Assembly (NCBI GenBank): GCA_009823505.1
Contig: VZQC01004543.1
Span: forward strand, 191,925-255,924
Source of the DNA: Rhizomys pruinosus
Taxonomy: Eukaryota; Chordata; Mammalia; Rodentia; Spalacidae
Reading direction: 5' to 3'
DNA length: 64,000 nt
Of this stretch, positions 1 to 11,689 are shown piece by piece. The position numbers and the translations under genes were made by a program. The notes below the pieces were generated by a model. It saw only the letters and a program-made list of their open reading frames with translations, was not told the DNA's origin and ran no database searches. Numbering within the stretch: the first letter of the stretch is position 1; each line of letters starts with the position of its first letter.

Positions 1-232
1 CATGGAACATTCTCCAAAATAGACCATATACTGGGACACAGGGAAAAACTCAACAAATATAAAAAGGTTGAAATAATCTCATGCATTCTATCAGACCACA
101 GTGCAATAAAACTCAATATCAACACCAGAATAAACCCTACAACCTACAGGAACACATGGAGACTAAACAACACTCTCCTGAATAATGAGTGGGTCAAGGA
201 AGAAATAAAAAAGGAAATAAAAACATTCCTGG
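1..232 (+). mobile_element. L1 ORF2 fragment (end of endonuclease region)
   Basis: Translation from the second base gives the L1 ORF2 pattern S-K-I-D-H-I-L-G-H followed by a D-H-S-A-I and T-W-R-L-N-N stretch, the known end of the endonuclease domain and linker. Both ends are truncated; the left end is the window edge. Nothing suggests activity. Confidence 0.85.
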
Positions 233-1302
233 TAATTCCTCTTTAAGTTGCTTTTGCCTGTGAATTTTTCACTGCCACAAAATACATCATTCATATAAAA
301 GCATATAACTAAAATTTTAAATTGGGTTCTATAGTAAAACTAAGGTATTTTTCATGATATCCATAGAAGGCTCTCAAATTAGAATTCATTACATAAACTT
401 AATAAGTTAGGGATGTTTAAAATATTTTGTAGTCTATGTAAACTTGATGAAATAATGACTGGCTCTATATATTTTCTTTCATGAATTTAGTGTGTAAACA
501 ATGGGCATATTCATAAATTCATGGGGATTACTAGTATTTTTTATAATTTTGTCCATTTCATTTTTAATTCATCACTCATGATTCAGACATTAGTAGAATC
601 AGCTAACCCAGTGCAAAGGAAAAGATAAGACTAAAGATTGCACAAATGGCTGATGTTGGTCTGGCCCTTGTGTTTCATGAAACTTTGTGGTTGGACACAT
701 TGCAAACTTTTTTTTTTCAAAACCTGTTACAGTTCATGGGGGTTTCAAATAGGAAAGATGGTCTAAATGTGATTAAGATGTACTGTCTGAACTGCAGAAT
801 AAGTCATAAAAATACACTAAATGGCATTAAAGTATTTGTGCTTGGATCCTGTCCACAGCATGTTTATCAAGGCATTTTTACCATGACCGCAAACTTAAGA
901 ACAACCAGAACCCAGGGGCCCACAGACCAGTGCCTGGAGTAAGGGAGAATGGCACTCAGCACCTGGTGAGGAAATGGAGGATTTTTCTTTCTGCATTGCT
1001 CTAGGCTGACAACTGAGAAACCTGTTCTACTAATCATTTCTCCAAGGTTTGGTTAAGATGTTCATGATGGTGATGACATGACAACACAGTGCTGCACATA
1101 AGTCTATGTGATTCCAATGTCAAGCTAAGTAAGAAGTTACTGTTTAAGAGGATTCCCAGAAAGGCCCTGTCAACTGCAAAGGCACACATGGACACACATA
1201 CATACACACACTTGCCCACACCCAAATGCACACAGACACACATATACTCCCAGAGTTTGCAGAAAGTTATAGAGGCTCAAATAATGAAAAGGAAATCTGC
1301 AT

Positions 1303-1522
1303 TTATTTTTTATTTATTATTTTTATGTGTGTGAGTGTACTGTCTGCATGTAGGTCAATGCACCCATGTCCTACAATGCCGCAGAGGTCAGAAGAGGGCA
1401 TCGGATTCCCCTGGAACTGGAGTTAAAAATGGTTCTTAGCCACTATATGGGTGCTGGGAAATGAATCCCATTCCTCTGCAAGAACAGTCGGTGCTCTTAA
1501 CCTCTGAGCCATCTCTCCAGAT
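1303..1522 (-). mobile_element. B2 SINE
   Basis: Reverse-strand B2: on the + strand it ends in the complement of the tRNA-like head (gagccatctctccag) and begins with the T-rich complement of its tail. It lies in the 5' flank of the first V gene. Confidence 0.85.
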
Positions 1523-1809
1523 CCGAAATCTCCTGAGCAGAGCATCCTGCTTGCCTCAGTGAGCATGTTCTTCTCTCTCCAATGTGACTCATGGAGCCAA
1601 GGGTTTCTTTAGTTAGAAGCACAGTCCCTCACACTGGACTAAATCCAAGAGGAGAAACATTGAGTGAGTTATATAATCCTTCTCTATGTCTGTGGTACTC
1701 CCGGATCTGTAAATCTTTATTTCCACTAAACTAATTGAGATCATGTGACATGGTCTACCATTGAATTCTCCTGATATTAACCCCACACCGTGCTATGTAA
1801 CAACAGTAC

Positions 1810-1817
1810 ATGCAAAT
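1810..1817 (+). promoter_or_regulatory. IGHV octamer (ATGCAAAT)
   Basis: A perfect ATGCAAAT octamer, the Oct-1/Oct-2 (with OCA-B) site of Ig V promoters, 98 bp upstream of the leader position. The same context (acATGCAAATaaggcc followed by ctctgctcatga) recurs at the other two clan III genes. Confidence 0.9.
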
Positions 1818-1914
1818 AAGGCCTCTCTCTGCTCATGAAAACCACTCAAGACCTGATCAGCCCTGAATTCTTGCATGTGCCTCTTCAGTGATCATCACTG
1901 AAAACAGCCTTACC

Positions 1915-2361
1915 ATAGAGTTGTGGCTCAGCTGGGTTTTATTAATGGCTCCTTTTAAAGGTAATTTATGAAGGAGAGGTGCTACATGGGTGAGTGGACA
2001 TGAAAGGGACATTGGGCATATGTGACACATTCTTAAATATGATGCCTGTGTTTGCAGGTGTACTCTGTGAGGTGCAGCTGGTGGAGTCTGGTGGAGGTTT
2101 GGTGAAACCTGGGGGATCCTTGAAACTCTCCTGTGCAGCCTCTGGATTCACATTCAGTGACTATACTATGAGCTGGATCCTCCAGATTCCAGAGAAGAGG
2201 CTACAGTGGCTCTCAGGCATCAGTGGCGATAGTAGTTATACAGAATATGCAGAATCTGTGAAGGGTCAATTCACCATCTCCAGAGATAATTCCAATAACA
2301 TCCTGCATCTGCAAATGAATAGTCTGAGATCTGAAGACAAGAGCACTTATTGTTGTGTAGA
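1915..2361 (+). pseudogene. IGHV clan III (IGHV3/IGHV5-like), start codon lost
   Basis: The leader exon is 1915-1960 (46 nt, usual length), the intron 1961-2057 (gt...ag), and exon 2 2058-2361, with 11 nt of leader and the V region from 2069. The V region reads [10 protein letters not shown] without a stop. It keeps the first Cys (L-S-C-A-A-S), Trp41 (M-S-W) and the second Cys, with CDR1 of 8, CDR2 of 8 and FR3 of 38 residues, all normal. The defect is the initiator: the leader starts ATA where its paralogue at 20849 has ATG. An in-frame ATG at leader codon 11 would leave too short a signal peptide. Odd residues include Y-C-C at the end of FR3 and I-L-Q-I in FR2. Octamer, splice sites and RSS remain, so it could be a recent pseudogene or an allele defect. 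Exon structure is seen directly; non-function is inferred. Confidence 0.9.
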
Positions 2362-2400
2362 CATAGTGAGTGAAATTAGTTCTTACCTCAGACAGAAACC
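2362..2400 (+). other. V-RSS (23-bp spacer)
   Basis: Heptamer CATAGTG (one mismatch to CACAGTG) at 2362-2368, spacer exactly 23 bp, nonamer ACAGAAACC at 2392-2400. It abuts the V exon and has the VH 23-RSS layout. The third heptamer base, C to T, lies in the part most important for RAG cleavage, so this RSS is probably weak. Confidence 0.88.
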
Positions 2401-2420
2401 TCCCTGTGGGATGCTAATGA

Positions 2421-2435
2421 CCACCAGGGGACGAA
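2421..2435 (+). promoter_or_regulatory. Degenerate CTCF-like motif
   Basis: CCACCAGGGGACGAA lies 20 bp after the nonamer, at the place where the other V genes carry a better CTCF core. It departs from the consensus at several bases and may bind poorly. Confidence 0.45.
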
Positions 2436-3056
2436 GATGATACACTGTTAGCTTCACCCAGCAACTGAACTGGAGGGGTATGAAGGGCAATTCTAGGCTG
2501 ATTTTCTATGTCTGAAAATAGTTTTCAGAGGACAATAATCTTTGTTGCTAATCAAAGTATGCCTTAAAATTTAGTTTTGTTTTTTTTTTTCTGTATTGGA
2601 TACAAGTAAATAGGGGATGTACTTCAACCTAAACAAGATGCAGAGCACAGGCCATAAATAATACCATTAATATGGTCTCTAAACCATGAATACTGCGTTT
2701 GACTTGGTCCTGCAGGATGGCTGTTGTAAAACTTCTTATCTCTCTGTTCTTAGTGTTTTGATCAAATAAAATGCACTGCATTGATCAGCCTTAGGGATTT
2801 CTTATACCCAGGATTCCTTCACAGATTTTCTGTTTACAATGGTTCACCATCACTTGATATGTTGTCTTTGTCTGGGGACCTAGATGTGAAACTCTAGTTT
2901 GTTCAGGCTGTCTTCCAATAACCCAGGGAATGGACATTGAGCAAATTTCAACCACACTCCTGGAAGCTTCTGAGTAGACTCACTGGGAAGAGAATTGGAT
3001 GTTCAATGTAAGCAGATACAATTTGTCAATCAGTGTTCTTAAGAATAATTGTTGCC

Positions 3057-3429
3057 CCTGAACATTATTGTTATATTTCTGTTTACCTGAAAGCAACTAT
3101 GTTGTTATAATGTAAATCTCTTAACAGGCTCTAGAAGTAACCCACCACTTACTTTCAGACTCTGTAATTACTGTATATGGGTGGAAAGTATGTATTTAGA
3201 TTTTAGATAAATATAAAATTGAAGGAAGAAAATGTGAATTCCTAAGCATACAAAAAAAAAAAAAGACTGAGAGGAAGATGCAGGACAGTCATGGTAGAAT
3301 GAATGCACGATCTGGGGTGGAGTGTGGGGAAGGGAAAGGCAAATATGTCTGAACTGAACTGAAAAATGATGTCTGAAATACACAAAACATCAACTAAAGC
3401 ATAAAAATAAAAATATAAAAATGATGAAA
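3057..3429 (+). mobile_element. L1 3'-end insertion with target-site duplication
   Basis: Flanked by a 13-bp direct repeat, aataattgttgcc, at 3044-3056 and 3430-3442. The last 250 bp match a 3' tail seen also at 16260, 25855, 44175, 55290 and 58960, ending in an A-rich AATAAA-like stretch. At 44175 the same tail lies 3' of L1 ORF2, so I take it as the L1 3' UTR of this species. Confidence 0.75.
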
Positions 3430-3442
3430 AATAATTGTTGCC

Positions 3443-4800
3443 TCTGGAATGCCAGAGAGTGTTACCAAAGACCACTAAAGCAATGAAGCAAATATTGTTA
3501 TCCTTGAGTCAAGCAAGACTCCTCCGTCAGTATCAGCTACACCTCAACTGGCTGGAGATATTGTGCACCAGTGGCAGCCACATGTCCATATATCACAATT
3601 CTGATCAGCTATTAGCTGTCTCCTTGGAGGAATAACTCATGGCTGATGCCATAAGCTTACATCCTCTAGTGATTAGGAGATGTTATAAACCACAATAAGA
3701 ACTTGTCACCCTTTGCAGAAAGGCCACAGTTCATGGATTAGCATACCATCCAAATATCTGTGCCTATGTCAACAATGTAACTTACCATGATAATTAGTAC
3801 TGTTTAAATGCCTGTACATCTAATTGCTTGTGCTTTGTTAGAAGGATTAAAAAGGTACCCCTGGATAAACTGTCAACCCATGAAGGGAAACAACCTGAAC
3901 AGACTGGGGTCCAAAACTGCGATGGACCAACTGAATCAGGAGCAATTAGTCCTACAGGAACAGGGAGAAGAGAAGGTGGACAAGGGATTCGGTGAAGGAA
4001 ATGATACACAGACACAAGCATGCTTGATCTGAGTGCAACTTTACTTTTAAAGTCTCAGTGATTTTATACACTAGTTTTATGCGGAAGCTATGTGTTTATT
4101 TGATTATATTACAAGTTTACTAAGAATAGAGCAGTTAACATTTTAATAGGAAGACTGAAAGAACATTGGTTTTTAGATCATTAGGTTTCAGGAAGTTATG
4201 TACTTTTAAGTTTGTCAAGTGATAGACAGTGGTTGTCATTTGACCAAGTTTTCTGAAGAGTTTAATAATTTGTCTTGTTTACTTATCTAGTTGGTGGCCC
4301 TCTTATGTCTGATCATAAGTGCTTACATAATTTTAGGCAAATCAATGACTAAAGGAGGAAATGGTGTGGTATCATGATCTAGGTCAGTATCCGGACCATG
4401 TATCCTGCTAAGAACAAGGTAATGCATTGATCCATATCTCCAAACAGTCATAGCACAGAGAACAGTAACGATTATCAAGGTACAGCCTATTCCAAAAAGA
4501 AAGGCTGAGGGCACAAGCTGCTCTGGGAGGTAAACTTCCTTGAAGCTTCTGCCTCGCTCTGGTGATCATGTCACTCAGATTCAACCGAAGCTGCTGTGGC
4601 ACAAAATAACATCTACAGAGAAAATAGACTGTTTTGCTTCTCACCCACTTGTGCCCCTTTCCCAAAGCCTAGGGAACAATTTGCAGAAGAGGAGGCATGG
4701 TAGACTGTAAGGGCTGCGGAGAGATTGGGGTGAATCGTGAGACTACAGCAATATAGACTGGACTCCTATTTGATCAACATGCTTGTGCATACAAGCTTCT
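3443..4800 (+). repeat. Unclassified interspersed repeat, copy 1
   Basis: The stretches about 3470-3890 and 4590-4800 match 15540-15960 and 16000-16170 closely, including taataactcatggctgatgc-type and gcagaagaggacgc-type blocks. The middle part here (3900-4590) has no counterpart there. It has no intact reading frame. It could be retroviral env-derived or a nonautonomous LTR element; I cannot name it. Confidence 0.55.
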
Positions 4801-5399
4801 CATATTGGATTATGGGAACCTTGGGTTGTTCAAAATTTGGATATAAATACTTTCTAACTGGTTTTGCATGAATATTACTTACATTCACTGCTTATGCTTG
4901 ACAATTGGTTCACTTCATGTTTGGAGGTGCTTTATTTTTTATATTAATTGGCCTTAGTATAAAATAAAGTCTCAGGTCTGACCTGTTCCCTCACTGCCTG
5001 GCACTCCAAACAGGCTTGAGCAGCTGACTATTCAAAACTCAGGTTCCTTTGTGTTTTTAGCATCTTCCATGGGCTCACCTGCCTCTCAGAAAAAATAAAA
5101 TAAAATTTAAAAGGTGAGATGTGGGAAAATTTAGTTAAGATGGATAGAATTCTAAACCAATGAGACCACCCTGGCCAGACCCATGGGGTGGGATGTTTTG
5201 ACGAAAAGGTTTAGGATTTGTCCCTGGGAGTTGAGTCATATTGTCTATATAAGCCAGCCATTTTGGAATAAAGTTCTTTCTGTATTTGGACACCTTAAAA
5301 AAAGAATAATTGTTGTTTTGTTTCCCCTGAAAGGCAAACTTCAAAGCTTCATTAATTCTGTCAGTTTATAAATAAAGTATGCACCCTTTGAAAGCAATG
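4801..5399. other. Noncoding stretch with possible solo LTR
   Basis: No gene is visible. A segment around 5115-5300 contains tctatataagcc and, 22 bp on, aataaagttctttctg, the spacing of a TATA box and polyadenylation signal in a short LTR. Ends are unclear, so this is only a possibility. Confidence 0.3.
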
Positions 5400-8300
5400 T
5401 GGTTGGAGGAAGATGTTGAGGAATTTGTGATCAGAGAATGGATTTCTGAATGACTAAATTGGAGGCAGAGGAGAGAGTGAAATATTTAAAAACGACAACA
5501 ACAGAAACATGTTTGCAAAGGTGGACCAGCCAGGTGACTTAGTTGTCCTGCATGAACAGTGGACTATCAGAACCATGCTTCCAAGCTGTTGCTCTCTCAC
5601 TGCTAGATGTAGATCTGGGCCAAGGAATCATCATTACATGTATCAAGTACCTGTAGTTACCACATCACTATTGCTCAGCACTGTTTGTCTTCAGCTTTTC
5701 AGGCTCACATTTGCTGATGCCATATACATGACATACATACAGAGAATTATCAGTATGCTGTTATGTCAGTAATATCCGTGATAAACATATATTGACAGAG
5801 TGGTTATGCCAAGTTGTATGTGATCCCCACCACCATAGCTGGGAACTCTGGAGTATATTGAGTTGGCATTTTCCTTCTTTTACTTTGACTCTTTTACTCT
5901 GACATCACAGAGATGTCCAGTGCAGGAGAGAAACATGGAGATGATAGGGTGGAAGCTCCAGCTGTGGCCCCTCCATGAAGTCACCTACTCTCCAAGCTAT
6001 CCTACATGATACTTTCTGATTTGAGAAGCATTGGCTCAATAGAGCTACACCCATGACCTATAAGGACAGCAAGCAGAGAAATGGGGAAAATGTCACGGGA
6101 TTGTAGTTTGGTGGCGTCAGTCACATCCTTTTATTTTTGCTAATTTACTAAAACTTAGAAAAAATTATATAGAAAGTGAGAATCAACATTAAAATCAAAA
6201 TTTAAAAAAGAATGGTAAAGTATAGAGTGATTAGAGAGTAAACAGAGAAGGAGAATTGATAGGAGTAACTATTACTAAAGAATTTTAGATAAAGCCATAT
6301 GTAAATTCACCCAGGTTATACAGTATAAAAAGAGATTAAAATTTTCTACCTCATAACAGGAGGGCCTTGCTCCTTCTAGACACCATAGCTAACCTAGTAA
6401 AAGCACACTGCCATAAATAGACTCCCATGTTGAAGCTGTATCACAGAATTCCCATTCAGACTTAAACAATCCTGGCCATTGCCATGCTCTTGACATTATG
6501 ACACTATGGCTGAAGAAACTACATACATGAACTGCAGAAAAAAAAAATCATGGACAAAAAAAGATGTTCCTGGCTAGAAAGACTCATGTCTATTAGCTAG
6601 CTTTCCTAGTGCTGGAAGATGCTATGGAAGCTATCTAAAGAGAAAATCCATTTTAGATGATTTTGAATGGAGTTATTTCTCTGATTACTATCTCAGTGTT
6701 TTTGAATTTATTGTATACAAAGGACACTCATGTTTGGCATGTGACCTGACACACTTATCTGACAGTGCTTATCAGGTCTAGGAGTTTGCCTGTGGAGCAT
6801 AACGTGTCCCTGATATGGAAAATCAAGTCATCTTCAAAGAGAAATATTTTCCTTCTTATTTTTACCCATTTTATTTCCTTCTCTAGTTTTATTTCTCCGA
6901 CTAAGATACCAACATTATGTACACTAGGAGTGCAAAATCTGGACTGCTTGTGTTGTTGCTTATACAGTAGGAATGTTCTGAATTTTTGAGATTTAATATG
7001 ACAGTGGCTGTAGATTTGTAACTCACTATTTATGTTTTGTTATGTCCCCTGTATCCCTAGATACCCAGAATTTTACCATGAAGGGATAATCAGTTTATTC
7101 AAAAGCATTTTCTTTGACTATTGCTATAGTCATTTAATTTATCTCCTTGAGTATGTTTTTGTGATGAATAAGTTTACTTATTTTATATATTGAGAACTCT
7201 CTGCATTACTAGAGTGAATCAACTATGATCATGGTGAATTATTTTTAGGTATGTTTTTAAATTCTGTTTGCAAGTATTAAATTCAAATTGTGTGCCTCTG
7301 TTTATCAAGGAGATGGTTTCATATTTTTATTTTTCATTAGTTATTAATTTGTTTTGATAGACTAATACCAATTTTGTTAAAAATATTCTAAAGGTGTTTA
7401 TTTTCACTTTTACATAATAATTTGATGATATCATTTCTCAATGCTCATCAGAAGAGATTCTGCAGTATATGGAAAATAGCACAGGGATTCGCAGCTGATC
7501 AGTGTGTAGCCCATGACATCAATGATCATGTGCCATTCTGGAAGAGGGGACACTATGTTTGTAAGTTCAAGAGTGAATATATATCTGCAGTGAATATTCA
7601 CTTTTGCTTTCTAGACATGACAGCTTTTGAGGGTACCCTCTATTCCCAAGTACTCTCCTCATTCCTGGAAGGACCAACATTGGAGCGGTGAAAGGAAAAT
7701 AAAAGAGTCACTCCTGAGATGACTAATTCATGTAGAACACCAGTTTATTTCCCCAAGGATACAGGATTATATAGGACCACATTGGCAGCCTTTGAAAGCA
7801 TATGGAAGAAGTGAGGATTCAAGCAAAAAAAAATTAAAACCCCCAAACTGTTGTCCTTATTACAGAGATGTCAGGGGAGGCTTTTCACAAAGGTCATGAG
7901 TAAAGCAGATAAAATTGAAGGTCGCTGACCAAGATGTTTCTTCTTAGTTCAAGGAGCCCAGGGTTCAGGTGGCCAACTGTGTCCCTTACCATTTGGTGGT
8001 GTTCTGCCAGTCAGGGTCTCTGTGAGCTTGTGTGTTCAGCTGCTCACTGCTATCTTGGTCACAAGCTGCCTCCCCAGTCAATACATCCTAATCACCAACA
8101 GACAGTGTCATTTCACACATGGACACACAATGTCTTAGCCTGCATGTAAAATATCTGCACAAGATCAAATCAACCAAAATCGAGTAGAAGAAGGTCTTAT
8201 GAATTACCACTCATGTAGATGTAGAACTGTAGAAGAGGGTGTGGGGGTCAACATATTAGAAGCAAATTAGTTGCATGAGAGTAATCCCCAAACAATGAAA

Positions 8301-8699
8301 GTGCATAAAAATCTGTGAAGTATAGAGATTAGTAATTTGAAGATCTTCTACAATATTGCACTAAAACAATGTAATTCTTTGATAATTTAGTCAAAAACTT
8401 AATAACTGATTCTACCTCATTGCTCATTATGAATCTATTTCAATTCTTTACTTCATCTGGGTTTAACTTCCCTCATTAATATGCACATCAAAGTTCTTCC
8501 ATGTGTTTTATTTTTTCAGCTTAGTAGAATATAGATTTAAAAACCATTTTTATTGACTCTTTAAGAGTTTGATACAATGTAATTTGATCCTGTTTATGTC
8601 CCATTCCCTATCTCATGTTACCTACACTGAAGTCCTGTTCTCTCTTCCAATTTTTTTCTCTTAAAAAGTTTTTCCTATTAAGTCTAAAAAGTTTTGTCA

Positions 8700-8848
8700 G
8701 TCAGGGGTAGTAGCACACGCCTTTAATCCTAGCACTCAGGAGGCAGAAGCAGGCAGATCTTTGTGAGTTCAAGGTCAGGCTGGTCTACAGAATGAGTTCC
8801 AAGACACCTGGGGCTACAGGGAGACCCTGTCTCAAAAAGACCAATGAA

Positions 8849-8887
<39 letters not shown>

Positions 8888-8889
8888 AT
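8700..8889 (+). mobile_element. B1 SINE with (TAAA)n tail
   Basis: B1 body ending ctgtctcaaaaagacc and a long TAAA tail, flanked by a 10-bp direct repeat agttttgtca at 8690-8699 and 8890-8899. The equivalent point of unit B (about 26740) is an empty site, so it inserted after that duplication. Confidence 0.92.
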
Positions 8890-8899
8890 AGTTTTGTCA

Positions 8900-10080
8900 C
8901 CTAATCTTTTTGAGTGTGGATCTATCCTTTGACGTCCAATGTAATAATCAGGTCTTAACATTCTTAAAGAGATTTGAGTTTCCCTCTCCACAAAACTATC
9001 ATTGGCCAATAAATCCTCATCTAAGTCTTGGGACTTTTGCCCAACTCCCCCTACATTCTGGGTGTCCTGTACAACCTGCCACACTGCTGTGGGATCCTAT
9101 GTGTGGGCACTTCTCTGTTTTCCTCTTATCAGCTACTCATTCTTGCTCTTACATCTGTCCTTACCCTCTCCCACAATGACTCCTGAGACATGGGACCACT
9201 TAATTTGATATAAGTGACCCATTTAGGGCTGAGTTTGCTTGGGTGTGGAGCATGCTGTCATCATTGCTGTAAGTTTGCATAATCAAGTTCCCAGGTGCCT
9301 GGGAGACTCTGTATCCTTATGGCAATGCACCTCCTCCCCTTCTTTCAGTCTTTTTGCCCACAATTCCTCCATGGTTCCCAAGCCATGATGAGTGAGTTTT
9401 GATATTAGCGTCCTATCCAGGGACACACAGAACACAGTCTGTACACATTGGATAATTGTGGCCTTCAGTGTGCATAGCATTCAATTTCATGAGGATGGGT
9501 CACTGGTGAAGGTTGAGAGATGCATTAGTATTTGATCAACCCCTGTTAAACTAAGTTCTGTGACCCTTAGGTGTAGAGCTTTCATTGTAGACATTTCACA
9601 TGGTGCTGGGCATCCCACAGGCACTTTCGTCTGGGTGGTAATCTACAGCTATTTAATTGAACTGAAAACCTACAGGTGTTTGGCACTATAAACAGCCATA
9701 TATCCATGCCTGGAGAGGCCATAGATCTTAGAGAAAATCCAATGGCACTCATACCACCAGACAAATGTAATTTCTTAATGTGAATCCTTACATTTGCAAA
9801 CCTGGATACTAGTCACCACTTATCAAAGAAGCTCATTTTGCAATAGATGGAATTTTACAGAGTTCCACAACTCCTCACACAGTTTTGTATTATTTGTTCT
9901 TAATTTTTCTATTATATCAGGCCCCAAGAATGCTCCCATGAAATTATCTCTATTTCTATCATGGGAATAACCAGCTCTAGTCAGATTTCTGCAAACAATC
10001 CTCTAATAAAGAAACCAATCTTTTTGACAAAAGTATGCTCAGAGGTGAACAAGCATGAAACACTTTCTCTGAGAACAACC
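8900..10080. other. Noncoding intergenic DNA
   Basis: The first part (8900-8970) continues the homology to unit B near 26750. Beyond that I see no gene, SINE or recognisable repeat; the open frames are short and lack any known motif. Confidence 0.5.
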
Positions 10081-10415
10081 TAGGGATTCCATTTGGCAGA
10101 AGCTCTTAGGAAGTCAGCTGGCAATCCCCGGCCCTCAGGCTGGAGTCCTGCTGATCTCCTGCTCACCTTTCAAACCTGCCTGGTGCCAACTGTCTTTTAT
10201 GATTTGGGCATAGCATTGCCACATTCCTGTAGTGATCTGGAGTCTATGGTGTGAAACCCTGTATGCCCCAACCACCACAAGGTCCAGTAAAAATACCCCT
10301 AATTACAGTAATAAAGCTGAGTTATTCTCAGCTGGCTGGAACTATTTGGGTGCTTGCAGTCCTGGGAAATTGTGAGCTCTGGTCAAAGAGAGGAAGAATA
10401 TCTCACAAGGCATCA
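10081..10415 (+). repeat. 5' LTR of a 7.5-kb LTR retroelement
   Basis: Matches 17117-17540 along its length, including cttaggaagtcagctgg, cctgcctggtgccaactgtc and taataaagctgagttatt (polyadenylation signal). It ends in CA, followed by two bases and a TGG primer-binding-site start at 10418. The left end is not a clean TG. Confidence 0.7.
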
Positions 10416-10417
10416 AC

Positions 10418-10436
10418 TGGTGCCACAATGTGGAGC
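10418..10436 (+). other. Putative retroviral primer binding site
   Basis: TGGTGCCACAATGTGGAGC directly after the LTR resembles a degraded tRNA-Lys-type site (TGGCGCC...GTGGGGC). It is inferred from position and partial match only. Confidence 0.5.
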
Positions 10437-10467
10437 AAAGCCTTTCAAAAGACAAGAAGGAAAAAGG

Positions 10468-10995
10468 TGTGGTTTATGGTTCTCAGGTTGTAATCCGCAA
10501 CTCCATGCCTTTCACCTTTCTTGAGTGAGGCAGATTTCTCAGGCATCTGCCCTTGTTGAACTAATCCAGTCCCACCCCCTCTTGCATAAGGTTCACTTTG
10601 TCTCTCAGCCCCACATCTCTCCCGAGTGAGACACAGTTTTATAAATATTTTCAGAGGATTCAGAGAGGGGAAGTTAAGCCACCCCTGGCCAGAAAAGGGG
10701 TCTAGGGAAGTGGCCATCTCGGCCCATCCCCACAAGTTTCCCTAGGTGGATAAGCTGTCAATCTTACATTCTTTACATTTGTATAACCTTTACCTTCAGT
10801 TCCTGCAGGTGCAAGGGAATCTTTAACCTAATTAGATTCCTGTCTGCTGAGACAGGCAGCTTCAAGAAACTTTCTGCCTTTAAGCTATTTCTATTTAATA
10901 CCATTCTTCTCCCTTTCCATCCTAAATAAATCCAAGCCCCCCACCACACACACACTAGCTAGGCTCTGAGACCAAGTGAATTGACAGCACGCCAA
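10468..10995 (+). repeat. Possible nested LTR
   Basis: Begins TGTGGTTTATGG after a purine-rich run (aagacaagaaggaaaaagg), contains ctaaataaatcc near its end, and is followed by TGGTGTCAGG about 15 bp after a gacagca. This resembles PPT-LTR-PBS order, but no second copy is present, so it remains tentative. Confidence 0.35.
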
Positions 10996-11435
10996 GTGGT
11001 GTCAGGGTACTAGTATACTAATTGTAGCTCAGGAAAGACAGGGAAAATAATCACCGAGGTCACGGCATGGAGCTACCACCCACCAAGTCTGGAACAGGGG
11101 ACCAGGAAGTTAAAAAAATTGTGCATGGGGTGGGCATCAGGAAAGAGGAATGCCAGGCACCACAGCATGCTCCTACACATGGGACTATTTCCACATGGCC
11201 AGGAAAATAAAAACTAAAATCCAAATTCCAGGCGGGTCATAATGGATAGGACTGTCTGCCCTTCAGTGCAACAACTGACAGTACATGACTAAGGGTTTTA
11301 AAGGCAAACATAAGACTGAGACAGTAAAAACATCAGTGTGCTGCCAGACCATCTGGTACATGCCAGGAGACTACAAATCCCAGAAAGCTTTAAGCCTGTC
11401 CCAGCCATATTAACTCCCTTTTGTTTAAAATTCCA
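10996..11435. other. Interior of LTR element, unclassified
   Basis: No gene or known repeat is recognisable. Its position just after the LTR region suggests a decayed leader or gag region; no motif supports that. Confidence 0.3.
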
Positions 11436-11439
11436 GGTG

Positions 11440-11590
11440 TGGGGACAAGCATGGAGGCACATGCCTTTAATCCAGCACTTGGAGGTGGAGGCAGGTGGAT
11501 CTCTGTGGGTTCAAGGCCAGCCTGGTGTACAGAGTGAGCTCCAGGCCAGCTGGGATTAAAGGGAGACACTGTCTCAAAAAGACCAAAACA
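11440..11590 (+). mobile_element. B1 SINE
   Basis: B1 body from gtgtggggacaagcatggagg to ctgtctcaaaaagacc on the + strand, with about normal length. Confidence 0.85.
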
Positions 11591-11689
11591 AATTTCCAGG
11601 TGCATGGAAAAACTTCAAAGCTTTCAAGGATTTAATCAAATGTGTTCTTTCTCAAATAGTTCTCCTAAAAATACCCAGAGATCATGTAA

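Larger units (their letters stand above)
233..8690 (+). repeat. Clan III IGHV duplication unit A
   Basis: This block is one of three related units. Its 5' flank (about 240-1100), V gene, 3' flank (2440-3050) and distal part (5400-6160, 6190-8690) can be matched by eye to 18850-26770, and partly to 39100-44100. The distal match to unit B runs through 8690 and resumes at 8899 after a B1 insertion. Unit A carries private insertions: B2 at 1303, an L1 3' end at 3057, and an unclassified repeat at 3430-4800. Stretches without a gene, such as 5400-8690, hold only this shared noncoding DNA. Confidence 0.75.

Noticed and set aside
646..942. 98-codon open frame in the 5' flank of the first V gene
   Set aside because: The sister units do not keep it open and it shows no domain.
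1834..1840. ctcatga heptamer near the octamer as a V promoter heptamer
   Set aside because: It lies downstream of the octamer rather than upstream and may be chance, although it is conserved in all three clan III units.
7422..7691. 89-codon open frame with a counterpart region in unit B near 23980-24190
   Set aside because: The counterpart has stops and indels, so it is not conserved as protein.
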